This document shows positions 18,874 to 27,552 of a stretch of 54,831 nt of DNA, one piece after another. Origin of the DNA: Sergeia podlipaevii (lineage: Eukaryota > Euglenozoa > Kinetoplastea > Trypanosomatida > Trypanosomatidae); the NCBI GenBank assembly GCA_030849805.1, contig JASANZ010002147.1:1-54831 (forward strand), written 5' to 3'. Position numbers and translations under genes: made by a program. Under the pieces are notes generated by a model, which was not told where the DNA came from, made no database searches, and worked only from the letters and a program-made list of their open reading frames with translations. Numbering within the stretch: position 1 is the first letter of the stretch; every line of letters starts with the position of its first letter.

Positions 18874-19339
18874 CGAGAAGGTGTGTAGGCCAATTGCTTT
18901 GCTTCCATATAATTTATGATTATATGACTTCACACCAACATGAACAGCAACAACGAAGAAAACATAAGCACACGCACTTTCACCCACACCCACACCCCCA
19001 AACGATGAAGTGGAGGCAAGACTCTTATTTTTTTTAAAAACAATAAAAAAATCTAATACCCTATGCTCATGGACAGCTTTTGTTTTCTTTGAGGTGTTTT
19101 CCTATTATTCATGATTACTATTGAATCTCTCTTCTTTTTTTTAAAAAAATAAAATAAAATAATTTGACTTTGTTTTTTCAAACCAAAGTAGCTTGAANCA
19201 CTTTTCTTTTTATAAAGTACAGATCGTATTATTATTATTAAACGTCTGTTTTTTTTTTTTTTGCATTATTTTTTTTTGTCATTATTATCATTTACTACTC
19301 TTGACTTTTGTGTATATACGCATTTGTTTTTGCTTATTT
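18874..19339. other. Intergenic region PRP38-like to NPL4
   Basis: Strongly AT-rich. An undetermined base (n) lies at 19198. T runs at about 19250-19262 and 19269-19277 and ATT repeats near 19228-19240 lie between the last AG (19221-19222) and the NPL4 ATG, so about 118 bases before the start codon contain no AG. No gene is seen. Confidence 0.7.
19198..19198. other. Undetermined base (n)
   Basis: A single ambiguous base in low-complexity AT-rich DNA upstream of NPL4. It marks a spot where the assembly is uncertain, and neighbouring homopolymer lengths may also be unreliable. Confidence 0.98.
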
Positions 19340-20602
19340 ATGTCTGAAGCCTTGAAGAAGCTGCGTGCGGAACGCCATCGGCAGTACCAGCAACTGGACG
19401 ACGATGATAAGCCGAAGATCGAGATATGCCCAGACTGCCACATGGCAAGCTACCTAAAGGAGGTGTGTTCCATCACGGGCCTCATGCACGAGCTTCATAG
19501 GAAGAAATTGGTGGGTGGCAGCATCGTTGATGGCAACGCTATCTCCGGCGCAACCCTTATGGAGGCCATTGACCGCACGCGTGTGCGGTGGCAGGAGAGT
19601 CGGACGCAGCTTGTTCGTTGTGATGCGCAGTCGCTGAACATTTTTCAGAGTTTTGTCTCACAGCTGGAGTGGGGTCTACAGCGCTACGGCATTCTGTACG
19701 GTCTGTACGATGCCGATAACAAGGCGGTCGAGGTGCACGCGGTGTATGAACCCGAGCAACATGGCAACAAGTACACTTTTGAGGTGACCGAGGACCCACG
19801 TATACCAAAAATTGACGCGATTGCAGCTGGACTGGGTCTTCGCAGAGTCGGTGTTGTGTGCACGCATCCCCCGCGAGATGCCAAGTCGATCGTGCTGACT
19901 AGTCGGGAGTTGCTCTTGTGCGCACGGGAGCAGTCTCGCTTTGGGGATGAGTGCGTCGTGCTCACCGTGTCACCCAACATGGAGGAAGGTGGGGTGGTGC
20001 AGTGCCAGGCGTGGCAGACATCCCAGCAGTGCGTGCACTACTTTCGGCTTAATATGCTACACGAAGCGAGCGCGACGGCCTTGGCGTCTCTCACTAAATC
20101 TCCTGCTACGACTAGTGCTGCCGCTACCACCTCTCCTGCCTCTTCTTTATCAACGCCTCCACCACAGGGCAACCTGGAGCAGACCAAGTATGTGGAGAGC
20201 GACATTGAGCTAGAGGTGACGCAGGAGGACACGGATGCAAACGGCAAGCAACGCTTCATCACCAAAGAGCCTAGCAAGCTTGTGGACACACGTTGGTTTA
20301 CCAGCTATATTGCCGTTCAGCAGTTTGAGTCGTCTATAGTGCGTGGCGCCTTCATGCGCATCTCACGTCCTGGCATGGCACCCCCCACTTTTGCCAACCT
20401 ACGCAACTACATGATGGATCCCAAGCGCAAGGACGCGCTGCTTTCATCCAAGTTGGCGGACTTTCATGTGCTGGTGTTTCTGGCAGAGATGTTTTCGATG
20501 GAGGACGACCTGCCGAGGCTTATCGATATTGCGAAGGGCGAAGCGAGCAGGGAGGTGAGCGCGAACTATGAGGCTATCCTGAAGGCTTACATGGACACTT
20601 GA
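19340..20602 (+). CDS. NPL4: NPL4, cofactor of p97/CDC48 (short form)
   Basis: NPL4 works with UFD1 and the AAA ATPase CDC48/p97 to extract ubiquitinated proteins, for example in ER-associated degradation. The protein has 420 residues from ATG 19340. The reading frame stays open further upstream, but only through T-rich non-coding DNA. The family mark RHRQYQ lies at residues 12-17, followed by a CPDC zinc-knuckle remnant. The MPN-like NPL4 domain has RYGILYGLYD, AVYEPEQ and GLGLRRVGVV (about 164-173). A Ser/Thr/Ala linker near 250-275 interrupts it before the C-terminal helical part, where MEDDLPRLIDIAKG is seen. Yeast and human NPL4 have about 580-610 residues; here the N-terminal ubiquitin-like (UBX-like) domain, and part of the zinc-finger region, are missing. 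No C-terminal zinc finger of the animal type is seen. Confidence 0.88.
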   Translation: MSEALKKLRAERHRQYQQLDDDDKPKIEICPDCHMASYLKEVCSITGLMHELHRKKLVGGSIVDGNAISGATLMEAIDRTRVRWQESRTQLVRCDAQSLNIFQSFVSQLEWGLQRYGILYGLYDADNKAVEVHAVYEPEQHGNKYTFEVTEDPRIPKIDAIAAGLGLRRVGVVCTHPPRDAKSIVLTSRELLLCAREQSRFGDECVVLTVSPNMEEGGVVQCQAWQTSQQCVHYFRLNMLHEASATALASLTKSPATTSAAATTSPASSLSTPPPQGNLEQTKYVESDIELEVTQEDTDANGKQRFITKEPSKLVDTRWFTSYIAVQQFESSIVRGAFMRISRPGMAPPTFANLRNYMMDPKRKDALLSSKLADFHVLVFLAEMFSMEDDLPRLIDIAKGEASREVSANYEAILKAYMDT

Positions 20603-21301
20603 GAGCGTACGGGCAAGGGGAGTTGGTATCGTCATCTTCTTTTTTAAAATTCCTTTCCTCTGCTCAATACGCTTGCGACGTTATATAAATATATATTCTT
20701 TAGTACCTCATGAGTGGTGATGGAGAAAAGCGAGTCCGCACAACTAGATGGGCTTGCGGCGCGCACGGCACATTTTTTGAAAGTGTTTCCCTCCTACTAT
20801 GTGATGGCATTTTACTGCCATAAGCTTTGCTTGCAACGTATCTATTTCATCATGTGTGTGTTTCCTTTTTTTTTTTCTCGTTTCCCACATAGCCCACAAA
20901 AAGGAGTGTGGACGCTGAAGATGACAAAGGTTGACTACATCCTCGAAAATACAATTTTCAACTGTTGACACCAGGAGAGTGGCGTGCCACGCTAAAGTTA
21001 ATTATATAGAGACAACAGCACTTGCTTCAAGCTTCTCTACGTATGCTCTGTTCCTATCATTGCTGTCTTTCATTTTGTTATCTTTTTTGTTGTTAAACTG
21101 AGTTACCTCCTTAGCAATAGCAAGACAGTGCAACATAAAGGGAGAAAAAAAGAAGGCAACAACAACCCAACATTTATTTTTTATAGGAGAAGATATAACG
21201 CGTTGGGTGACTCACAGCATCATTATTATTTATAATTATCCACTATTATCATTTTTCTTTTTGCATTTGTTCAATCCCATCGGACACAGCACAAGTGCTT
21301 A
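20603..21301. other. Intergenic region NPL4-cullin
   Basis: A GC-richer patch (about 20705-20800) interrupts T-rich DNA and carries an 84-codon forward frame (20714-20968). I do not accept this frame, because its middle is encoded by a T run and it resembles nothing known. The cullin acceptor is probably one of the AGs at about 21288-21296, behind a T-rich tract. Confidence 0.6.
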
Positions 21302-24300
21302 ATGCCTCCAGTGCCCACCATTGCTCAACGCCCCTTCAAGGTGGTGCTGCTAGACCGCGATGAAGCGCTTGAGGAGCGGTGTGGTCAACAAGTTCGCGAG
21401 AGAAGCTGGAAGGAGGCACTAGAGATGCTCTCATGCGTGCTGTCACGTACCAACGTGGCGACCTCAGAAGTTCTACAGCAGCGGCAGCTGGAGAACACGC
21501 CTTCCTCTTCATCGCTGTCCCCGGCCGCCACGAATGCTTCTGTTTCTTCTGCAATAATGTCTCAGCAGTATCGCGGCTACTCGCCAGAGTCCACACTGCG
21601 TAGCGTACGCACTCTGATTGACCTCGGCGCCGGCGAGGAGCTCTACGCAGAACTGGAGAGGCGCTTTGCCCAGCACGCGTCCTTTGCCGTTTCCCTCGTG
21701 GTAGCACAGGAGGCAGCGGAGGTGCTCAAGGAGGGTTCGCATCAAACTGTGACGGCTACCGATGGGACCACGCACACCATGCAGCTTACAGCGTCGCAGG
21801 TCGCAATGCTGTCATCTACGCGTGCCTTTGGGCGTATGACGCGGCTATGGGAAGGCTTTACGCTCGCCGTGATGGAGGTAGAGTCCGTCTGGGTGTATGC
21901 CAATAGATGGGCCCTCATGCGCCGTACGTCTAGCGGCGCCATCACGAGTGCAACTGCGGTCGCGGCGGCAGCAGCACGAGGAGCGAACAGTGCCTCGTCT
22001 GCTGCTCCTTGCGAGGGGGAGGATAAGGCATCGGCTATGACAGTCACATCGTCCACCCTGTTTGGTGCTACGCCGCTGCGAGCAATGGCTGTCCACTGCC
22101 TCCGCAACGCACTGGATGCCTACCCTGAGCTCCTGGACAAAGCAATTGATGGCTTCCTTTTATGCATTAGTGTAGACATGAAAAGGCACAAGGCTCCTGT
22201 CGGCGTCCGTCGGCGCCGCACAGACGTCGATGCGCTCCACATAGAGGATGACGAGGATGTAGTGGACTTGACGTGGGGCGGCACGGTTGACATCTCTCGA
22301 AGCCGCTTGAGGCTCTTCACTGACCTTCTCATGGCGATTGATCAGTATCTGACGCGCGTACAGCCTGGCGTCGTCTCAGTAGCCCAGAACAATTACATCG
22401 AAAACGCAGTGCGGATGCTCTCGGAGCAGGTGCCTGCAGCGGAGTACTTTAGGTTTGCTGAAGACGCGCTTGACGAGGAGAAGCGGAGAAGTGCCGAATA
22501 CTTACACCAGCACACACTCCCGTTGATCGAAGACTGTGCGCGGTTTGCGCTGCTGCGCGATGCTGGCAAGGAAACTTTACGCCGAGACTTCAGCGAGTTG
22601 GCAGAGAATGCCCAGTACGACACCCTCTCCTTGGCGTGGCACCTCTTTACGCTGAACGGCATTACCAAGGATACTGCATACATGCGTGGCGTGTTTCGCA
22701 AGTATCTGGAGCACCGAGGGGCAGAGTACATGGATGAGCTCCTCGTACGTCCTACCACAGCGGGGGAAAGAGGACCCCCCGCTACGATGCTGAAAGGCCC
22801 TTTCCCTGTTGCACGTGCGCTTATCTTGCTTATGCACAGAGGCGAGGCTCTTATCCGAAACAGCTTTCAGGCAGATGAGATGGAGTTCAACGTGCAGCTT
22901 CACGAGGCGATGCAGGCCACGCTGGGCCACTGTGGCACCATGTTCAGCGAGCAGCTCGCTGCTTACTTGGACTCCACGCTCAAGGAGGTGGAGCAGGGCG
23001 AGAGACCACTGACGTCGTCTTGGCCAAGCGGTGAGGAGGCTTCTCTTCCTTCTGCAGGGGCAAAGCGGTCTGTAGAGTCGGTCGAAGAGGAAGTTGAAGA
23101 AGAGGTGAAGATCCAGGATAAAAAAGCAGACATAGACAAGGAGATGGAGGAGGGGGAGGAGCAAGGTCAGCAGCAGCAGGAGGGGGATCGGTGTAGTGGT
23201 AACACTCGCACCAGCACCGCGACGGAGATTCTGCGCGATATCGCGAGCATCTTTTCTTATCATCCCCACAAGGAGATCTTCGAGGCGTGTTACTGGCGTG
23301 ATCTTGCCCGCCGCCTTATGCATCCTCATCGCGTTGCGAATCAGGAAGCTGAAGTGCTATTCCTGGAAATGCTGAAGAAGATCTGCGGCCCTTCCTTCAC
23401 GTCTAAGTTTGAGGGTATGCTGAGGGACGTGGCATCCGCCAATGGCATCACAGAAGAGTACAAGACGTGGCTTGCACAGAGGAGTACGGGCGAGGCGGCG
23501 ACGTCAGCGGCTGACCCTGCCTTAACAGAGGTCGAGGAGGAGCAGCAGCAAAAGAACACCAGCAGCGACAGCCAAGGCACGAAGGCGGCACCAACTGGTG
23601 GAGCCGCACAGTCCGTCGCCACGTTGGATATCACAGCAGAGGAGATTGCGAGACTGCCCAAGGTGGATCTTCGTCTTGTGCTCTTCACTAAGGGCTTCTG
23701 GCCAAAGTTTACTCCATTGCTCCCGCAGCTGCCCCCATCACTTTCTTTGCTGACACACAGTGTGGAGGCCTTCTTCCAGAAGACGCGGCACAATCGCTAT
23801 CTCACTTGGCAGCACCAGCTGTCATATGGTGTACTAAAGGGGCGTGTGCACCGCTCATGCGGCCCTGTCAAGCACTTCACTGGCACATTTATGCAATGTC
23901 TGCTCCTCATGAAGTTGGATGAGGCGTGCCCGCGCGACAGTGATGCTATCACTGCGGAGGCGCTATGCAGGGCGTTGTCAGTGGATCTGCAAGCACCAGA
24001 GGTGATGGGTGCGCTCCTGGGGTTGTGCCATGAGAAGCTTGGGCTGGTGCTGCGCAGTGGTGCCTCTTCTTCTCCTTCGTCTCCTACTACTGGAGTCTCG
24101 AGCAGCAGTGCACTGGCGCCGACAGAGGAACTACGCCTCAATGCTCACTTCACCAGTGCTAGCGCCAAGATTCGTCTCCCCTTTCAGATCCGGAAGGTGG
24201 TGGATACACCGGACACTGATTCCGCCGCTGCTGCTGCTGCTGCACACCAAGAGAAGGTCGCCAAGGAGAAGGCGTACCTGCTCGAAGCGGGCGTCGTGAA

Positions 24301-24469
24301 ATATATGAAGGCAAACCGCACTGCCAAACACGATGCTCTGGTGGAGGCGGTGGTGTCAGGTGTAAAGGCGCCTGTGAACGCTGCAGCGGTGAAGAAGGTG
24401 ATTGAGAAGCTGATCGATAGAGGATTTCTAGAGCGTAACGGCCCCGACTCTTACAAATACGTTGCTTAA
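21302..24469 (+). CDS. Cullin, E3 ubiquitin ligase scaffold
   Basis: Cullins are the scaffolds of RING-type ubiquitin ligases: the N-terminal half binds a substrate adaptor and the C-terminal half binds the RBX1-E2 module. The protein has 1055 residues. The N-terminal part is a series of helical cullin repeats. The C-terminal cullin homology shows LWRDLARRLM/YWRDLARRL-type helices near 660-675, the DLRLVLFTKGFWP and 'LRLNAHFTSASAKIRLPF' region, and a final winged helix with YMKANR and VIEKLIDRGFLERN. K1003 in the YMK motif aligns with the NEDD8-accepting lysine of known cullins. The protein is longer than the usual 750-800 residues because of charged inserts at about 580-640 (Glu/Lys-rich) and 730-780. 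Which paralogue group (CUL1, CUL3 or CUL4) it belongs to cannot be settled by eye. Confidence 0.87.
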   Translation: MPPVPTIAQRPFKVVLLDRDEALEERCGQQVRERSWKEALEMLSCVLSRTNVATSEVLQQRQLENTPSSSSLSPAATNASVSSAIMSQQYRGYSPESTLRSVRTLIDLGAGEELYAELERRFAQHASFAVSLVVAQEAAEVLKEGSHQTVTATDGTTHTMQLTASQVAMLSSTRAFGRMTRLWEGFTLAVMEVESVWVYANRWALMRRTSSGAITSATAVAAAAARGANSASSAAPCEGEDKASAMTVTSSTLFGATPLRAMAVHCLRNALDAYPELLDKAIDGFLLCISVDMKRHKAPVGVRRRRTDVDALHIEDDEDVVDLTWGGTVDISRSRLRLFTDLLMAIDQYLTRVQPGVVSVAQNNYIENAVRMLSEQVPAAEYFRFAEDALDEEKRRSAEYLHQHTLPLIEDCARFALLRDAGKETLRRDFSELAENAQYDTLSLAWHLFTLNGITKDTAYMRGVFRKYLEHRGAEYMDELLVRPTTAGERGPPATMLKGPFPVARALILLMHRGEALIRNSFQADEMEFNVQLHEAMQATLGHCGTMFSEQLAAYLDSTLKEVEQGERPLTSSWPSGEEASLPSAGAKRSVESVEEEVEEEVKIQDKKADIDKEMEEGEEQGQQQQEGDRCSGNTRTSTATEILRDIASIFSYHPHKEIFEACYWRDLARRLMHPHRVANQEAEVLFLEMLKKICGPSFTSKFEGMLRDVASANGITEEYKTWLAQRSTGEAATSAADPALTEVEEEQQQKNTSSDSQGTKAAPTGGAAQSVATLDITAEEIARLPKVDLRLVLFTKGFWPKFTPLLPQLPPSLSLLTHSVEAFFQKTRHNRYLTWQHQLSYGVLKGRVHRSCGPVKHFTGTFMQCLLLMKLDEACPRDSDAITAEALCRALSVDLQAPEVMGALLGLCHEKLGLVLRSGASSSPSSPTTGVSSSSALAPTEELRLNAHFTSASAKIRLPFQIRKVVDTPDTDSAAAAAAAHQEKVAKEKAYLLEAGVVKYMKANRTAKHDALVEAVVSGVKAPVNAAAVKKVIEKLIDRGFLERNGPDSYKYVA

Positions 24470-24931
24470 GAGAAGGTCCAGGAAAGAAGGGAAGGAAGGA
24501 GAGAGAGAGAGAAGAGTGAGGAGGTTAGTGGGTGGATAGTTGAATAATAACGAGTCTGCATTTCGTGCTTTGATTAGGCTCTCTCAATAAGAGGAATTAA
24601 TCAAAGAAAAGAAAAAGGAAATGAAGGCGTTTATTGTCACGTTACAGCACCCCAAGCACGTGTAAAGAATACGTGTGGATGATGATCGAGTTTTTTTGTT
24701 GTTGTCAGATTGGTGCGCCTGCACCTTTTTTTATCACTTTTTTTTTTCTTGTGTTTCTCTTTCCTTTTTTCTCACTGTAAAGGGAGAGCCTTTGTTGTCT
24801 TTCTTTTTTCCTTTCAGAAAAATCAAAAGTGAATAATCGCGTATCCGATTAAAATAGCAGTCGTATCGACACACACACACACAAACAGAATATATATAGC
24901 AGCGGAAACAGAAGAGGAGGAGGAAGCGACA
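24470..24931. other. Intergenic region cullin-BSD protein
   Basis: GA repeats follow the cullin stop (about 24497-24514), then T runs and a CA repeat at about 24869-24883. Several AGs lie shortly before the next ATG in a GAGGAGGAGGAAG context. No gene is seen. Confidence 0.65.
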
Positions 24932-26386
24932 ATGTGGTCTAACTTCTCAAAGGATTTGAACGAGCTCGCCCAGAATTTTAAAGCTGAGTCTAAAGGTTTC
25001 ATGGACAAGCTGGGTAACATCGCAGCTGACGTGGTCGGCCATGGCGGCATCTATGCCGGCGACGAAGAAACAGCTGAGGGGAAAGTGGCTCCGATCACCA
25101 CTGAGGCGCTCTTACAATTTCAAGAAAGCGATGCAACGTATGTGGAGGCGCTCTCTGCGCAGGAACGTGGGATTTTTGCCGAGTGGGCCAAGACAAGCCC
25201 CTTCAGTTCGGCTACCGTGAAGGCACACGTGCAGGCGAGCACGAAAGAGCAGGAGAGGGACGGTCAATGGCCTGATGAACCCGTTGATGAGCAGCGACAA
25301 CGATTGCTGGACTTTAGCGACGTGGTGCTGCGCAAGTACATGGAGCTTGTGGGTGAAGCTGTCAGCCCGCGCAGTACGCAAGGCAGCCCCGCCCCGAAGT
25401 TCCCGACATCGTCTGAGACGACGCGCGTAGAGGGTGGGGACACCCCCGCCAGGGAGGTGGGGGGGCAGTCACCGACGATGGGCTGCGCGACGCCTCATCC
25501 CACGCCTACTACGCCACTTCCAACTTCCAGCCGCCAGCCGGGTCAGAAGAGACTCGCTGAGGATGAGTTCTTTGACCGCTACTTCTTCCGTCTTGCGCAG
25601 CTGCGTGCTCTCGAGGCTTCCATGCGTGCCCTGAGAGAGGCGGAGGCGGCCGAGCGACGGTCCATTGCGACGGACGAGGCCACTAGTGATCCACGTGCTG
25701 GTGGGCCAGCGTCAGCGTCATTAGGGTCGCTCGCACATGGTGGGGCTGACAGTGACTCAGAAGGGGTGCCACTCTTTGCTAAGAAGATGCTTTCTAAAGC
25801 AAGCGAACTGGTGGCCAACTTTGATGCCGCAATGAACAACTACGCGGGCACTCCTGCAGCAGGAACCACCACAGGCCACGTGGACACCACTGGCAGAGAT
25901 CCCAACGGCAGCGACGACGACAACGTGAGCCCTCAGCAGATCACGGGCTGGCGGGAGCAGCAGGCGCAACAGCGGGCTCAAATTACCAACTTAGAGGCGG
26001 TGATTCAGGAGCTGCAGGCTGAGCTACGCAAAGAAGCGGCGCGGGTGCGACAACTAGAAGGAGTGCTTGCGGGGCACAGCATAACGCTCCCCCCTGCTCC
26101 CGTGACGGCGTCTTCTACCCCTATCAAGCAACAGTCGCAAGCACCGGAGTCGCGATCGTCCCCGGCTGCGACCTCAACCTCAGTGGATGCAACACCGGTG
26201 CATGCGGACCCTTCATCCCTGGCAACCCCAACCGCTTCATTACCTGCGGCGCCACCTGCCAAGGAGGCCACTGATGGTGATGATGAGCACGCAGCAGCAT
26301 CAACGAGGCGGGGCAGCGGGAATGTGAGTGGACTTGAGGCAGATGATGAAGAATGGGAAAGGGTGGAGCCGCAAGACGATGAGTAG
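24932..26386 (+). CDS. BSD-domain protein with coiled coil
   Basis: The precise function is unknown. The protein has 484 residues. An N-terminal amphipathic stretch (1-40) is typical of BSD proteins related to synapse-associated protein 1 and BSDC1. The BSD domain spans roughly 68-225. Its first helix is YVEALSAQERGIFAEWA (70-86), and its last helix carries the diagnostic aromatic block FFDRYFFRL (213-221). A 60-residue Pro/Thr/Gly insert divides the domain. A coiled coil lies about 333-380 (heptads in ITNLEAVIQELQAELRKEA), followed by a Pro/Ala/Thr-rich region. The protein ends in an acidic tail with a Trp (DDEEWERVEPQDDE), like the DWE-type tails of BSDC1/SYAP1. The BSD call rests on these landmarks. 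The membrane-trafficking type is more likely than the TFIIH p62 type. Confidence 0.65.
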   Translation: MWSNFSKDLNELAQNFKAESKGFMDKLGNIAADVVGHGGIYAGDEETAEGKVAPITTEALLQFQESDATYVEALSAQERGIFAEWAKTSPFSSATVKAHVQASTKEQERDGQWPDEPVDEQRQRLLDFSDVVLRKYMELVGEAVSPRSTQGSPAPKFPTSSETTRVEGGDTPAREVGGQSPTMGCATPHPTPTTPLPTSSRQPGQKRLAEDEFFDRYFFRLAQLRALEASMRALREAEAAERRSIATDEATSDPRAGGPASASLGSLAHGGADSDSEGVPLFAKKMLSKASELVANFDAAMNNYAGTPAAGTTTGHVDTTGRDPNGSDDDNVSPQQITGWREQQAQQRAQITNLEAVIQELQAELRKEAARVRQLEGVLAGHSITLPPAPVTASSTPIKQQSQAPESRSSPAATSTSVDATPVHADPSSLATPTASLPAAPPAKEATDGDDEHAAASTRRGSGNVSGLEADDEEWERVEPQDDE

Positions 26387-27552
26387 ATCCAGCCTTTTTA
26401 CTTTATCATTTATCTCATTCTTTTCTTGCCTTCTTGTTGTGTTGGACGTTGTTCTTCCTATCTCCTCATTTTTTTTTTCCCGTGTCGTATCTTTTTTTTT
26501 CCTTTCTTTTTCTCTTCTCTTTTTTTTTTTGTTAGATGGATCGTGTGCGTGCGCACGAAAGCACATACGTAAAGAGGGGCCTATTGTATGCGAGGAGTGT
26601 GGTGATCCATGTGACAAACAAATTGATCTTTTATTATTATTATTATTGCTTTCTTTCGTTCCCAACTCGCTTCCCTTGCTGACTTATGTTTCTTCTTTTT
26701 CAAATATTGGTTTAATACTGCTTTAACTGTTGAGGGCGGGAATTTGCGCACGATTAAAGTTTATGCAATAGAAAATTTTTCTTTTTGTAAAAAAAAAAGA
26801 TACTAGGGAAACAATCGCAATCGCAACTTCATAGCTGACTATGCATACCTCTGCAGAAGGAGAGGAAAGCAGAGAGATCCTAATATTACGCACGCAAGAT
26901 CGAGCGGCTAGTGCTGACACGCGAGACATTTTATATATACGTGGATCATGCGCTGACATAGCGCATATTTCTTTTTTCATATATACACACAATTTTTTTA
27001 AAAAATAAAGTATAATATAACAGAAGGAAATACCTGTTTTGCAGTTTTTCTTTTACTGGATTCTTTTTACACGCTTTGTGAATAAGTTGGATCTATACTT
27101 TTTGATACGGCAACAAAAACACGCGACTCCCCCTGTCTGGTGTTCTCTACCATTTTTTCCTTTCTCTTAAAAGCTCTCTGAATTTACTTCATCTAGAGAC
27201 TGTGCTGTGGCTGCGTTTGTGTGTGCGTGTGTGTGTGGTAGAAATAGTAGCAGCGAAGGTTGCGAGTGGAGGGGAGGTCAATTAGCGCCCAGAGTTACTT
27301 CCCCCTCCCCTAGGCATATAGACATCACATTCAGACAGTGTTGTTGGTGAGGACACACAAGAGCTTCTCGTGTTTTTTTTTTCCTTTTAAGTCCTTCTCA
27401 ATTTTTTCCTTGCTATTTTGTATCAAATATACCTGTACATATTCTGCCTTTGTATTTGCTTTCAAGACATATTTGTTTCTTTATCGCATCGAACGGGCAA
27501 TTCACAGCAGCACGATCAATTTTTTTTTATTTTTCGGCATACACACATCTAA
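26387..27552. other. Intergenic region BSD protein to MIOS-like 1
   Basis: T-rich 3' UTR with ATT repeats near 26633-26647. A GC-richer island (about 26815-26970) contains a perfect 7-bp stem at 26948-26954 / 26960-26966. A GT repeat lies near 27216-27238. The last AGs before the next gene are near 27506-27509 (CAGCAGC); a T tract and 40 bases without AG separate them from the ATG. No gene is accepted. Confidence 0.6.

Noticed and set aside
19193..19339. An upstream extension of the NPL4 frame
   Set aside because: It begins with TTG, includes an undetermined base, and encodes a T-run hydrophobic stretch that only looks like a signal anchor. The family homology begins at ATG 19340.
20714..20968. 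An 84-codon forward frame between NPL4 and the cullin
   Set aside because: Its middle is coded by a T run (FPFFFSRF) and it matches nothing. It was kept in mind because the first 20 codons lie in GC-richer DNA, but it is not supported.
22577..23329. A 250-codon open frame on the minus strand
   Set aside because: It lies wholly antisense to the cullin coding region, has no recognisable domain, and its Leu/Arg-rich composition follows from the sense codons.
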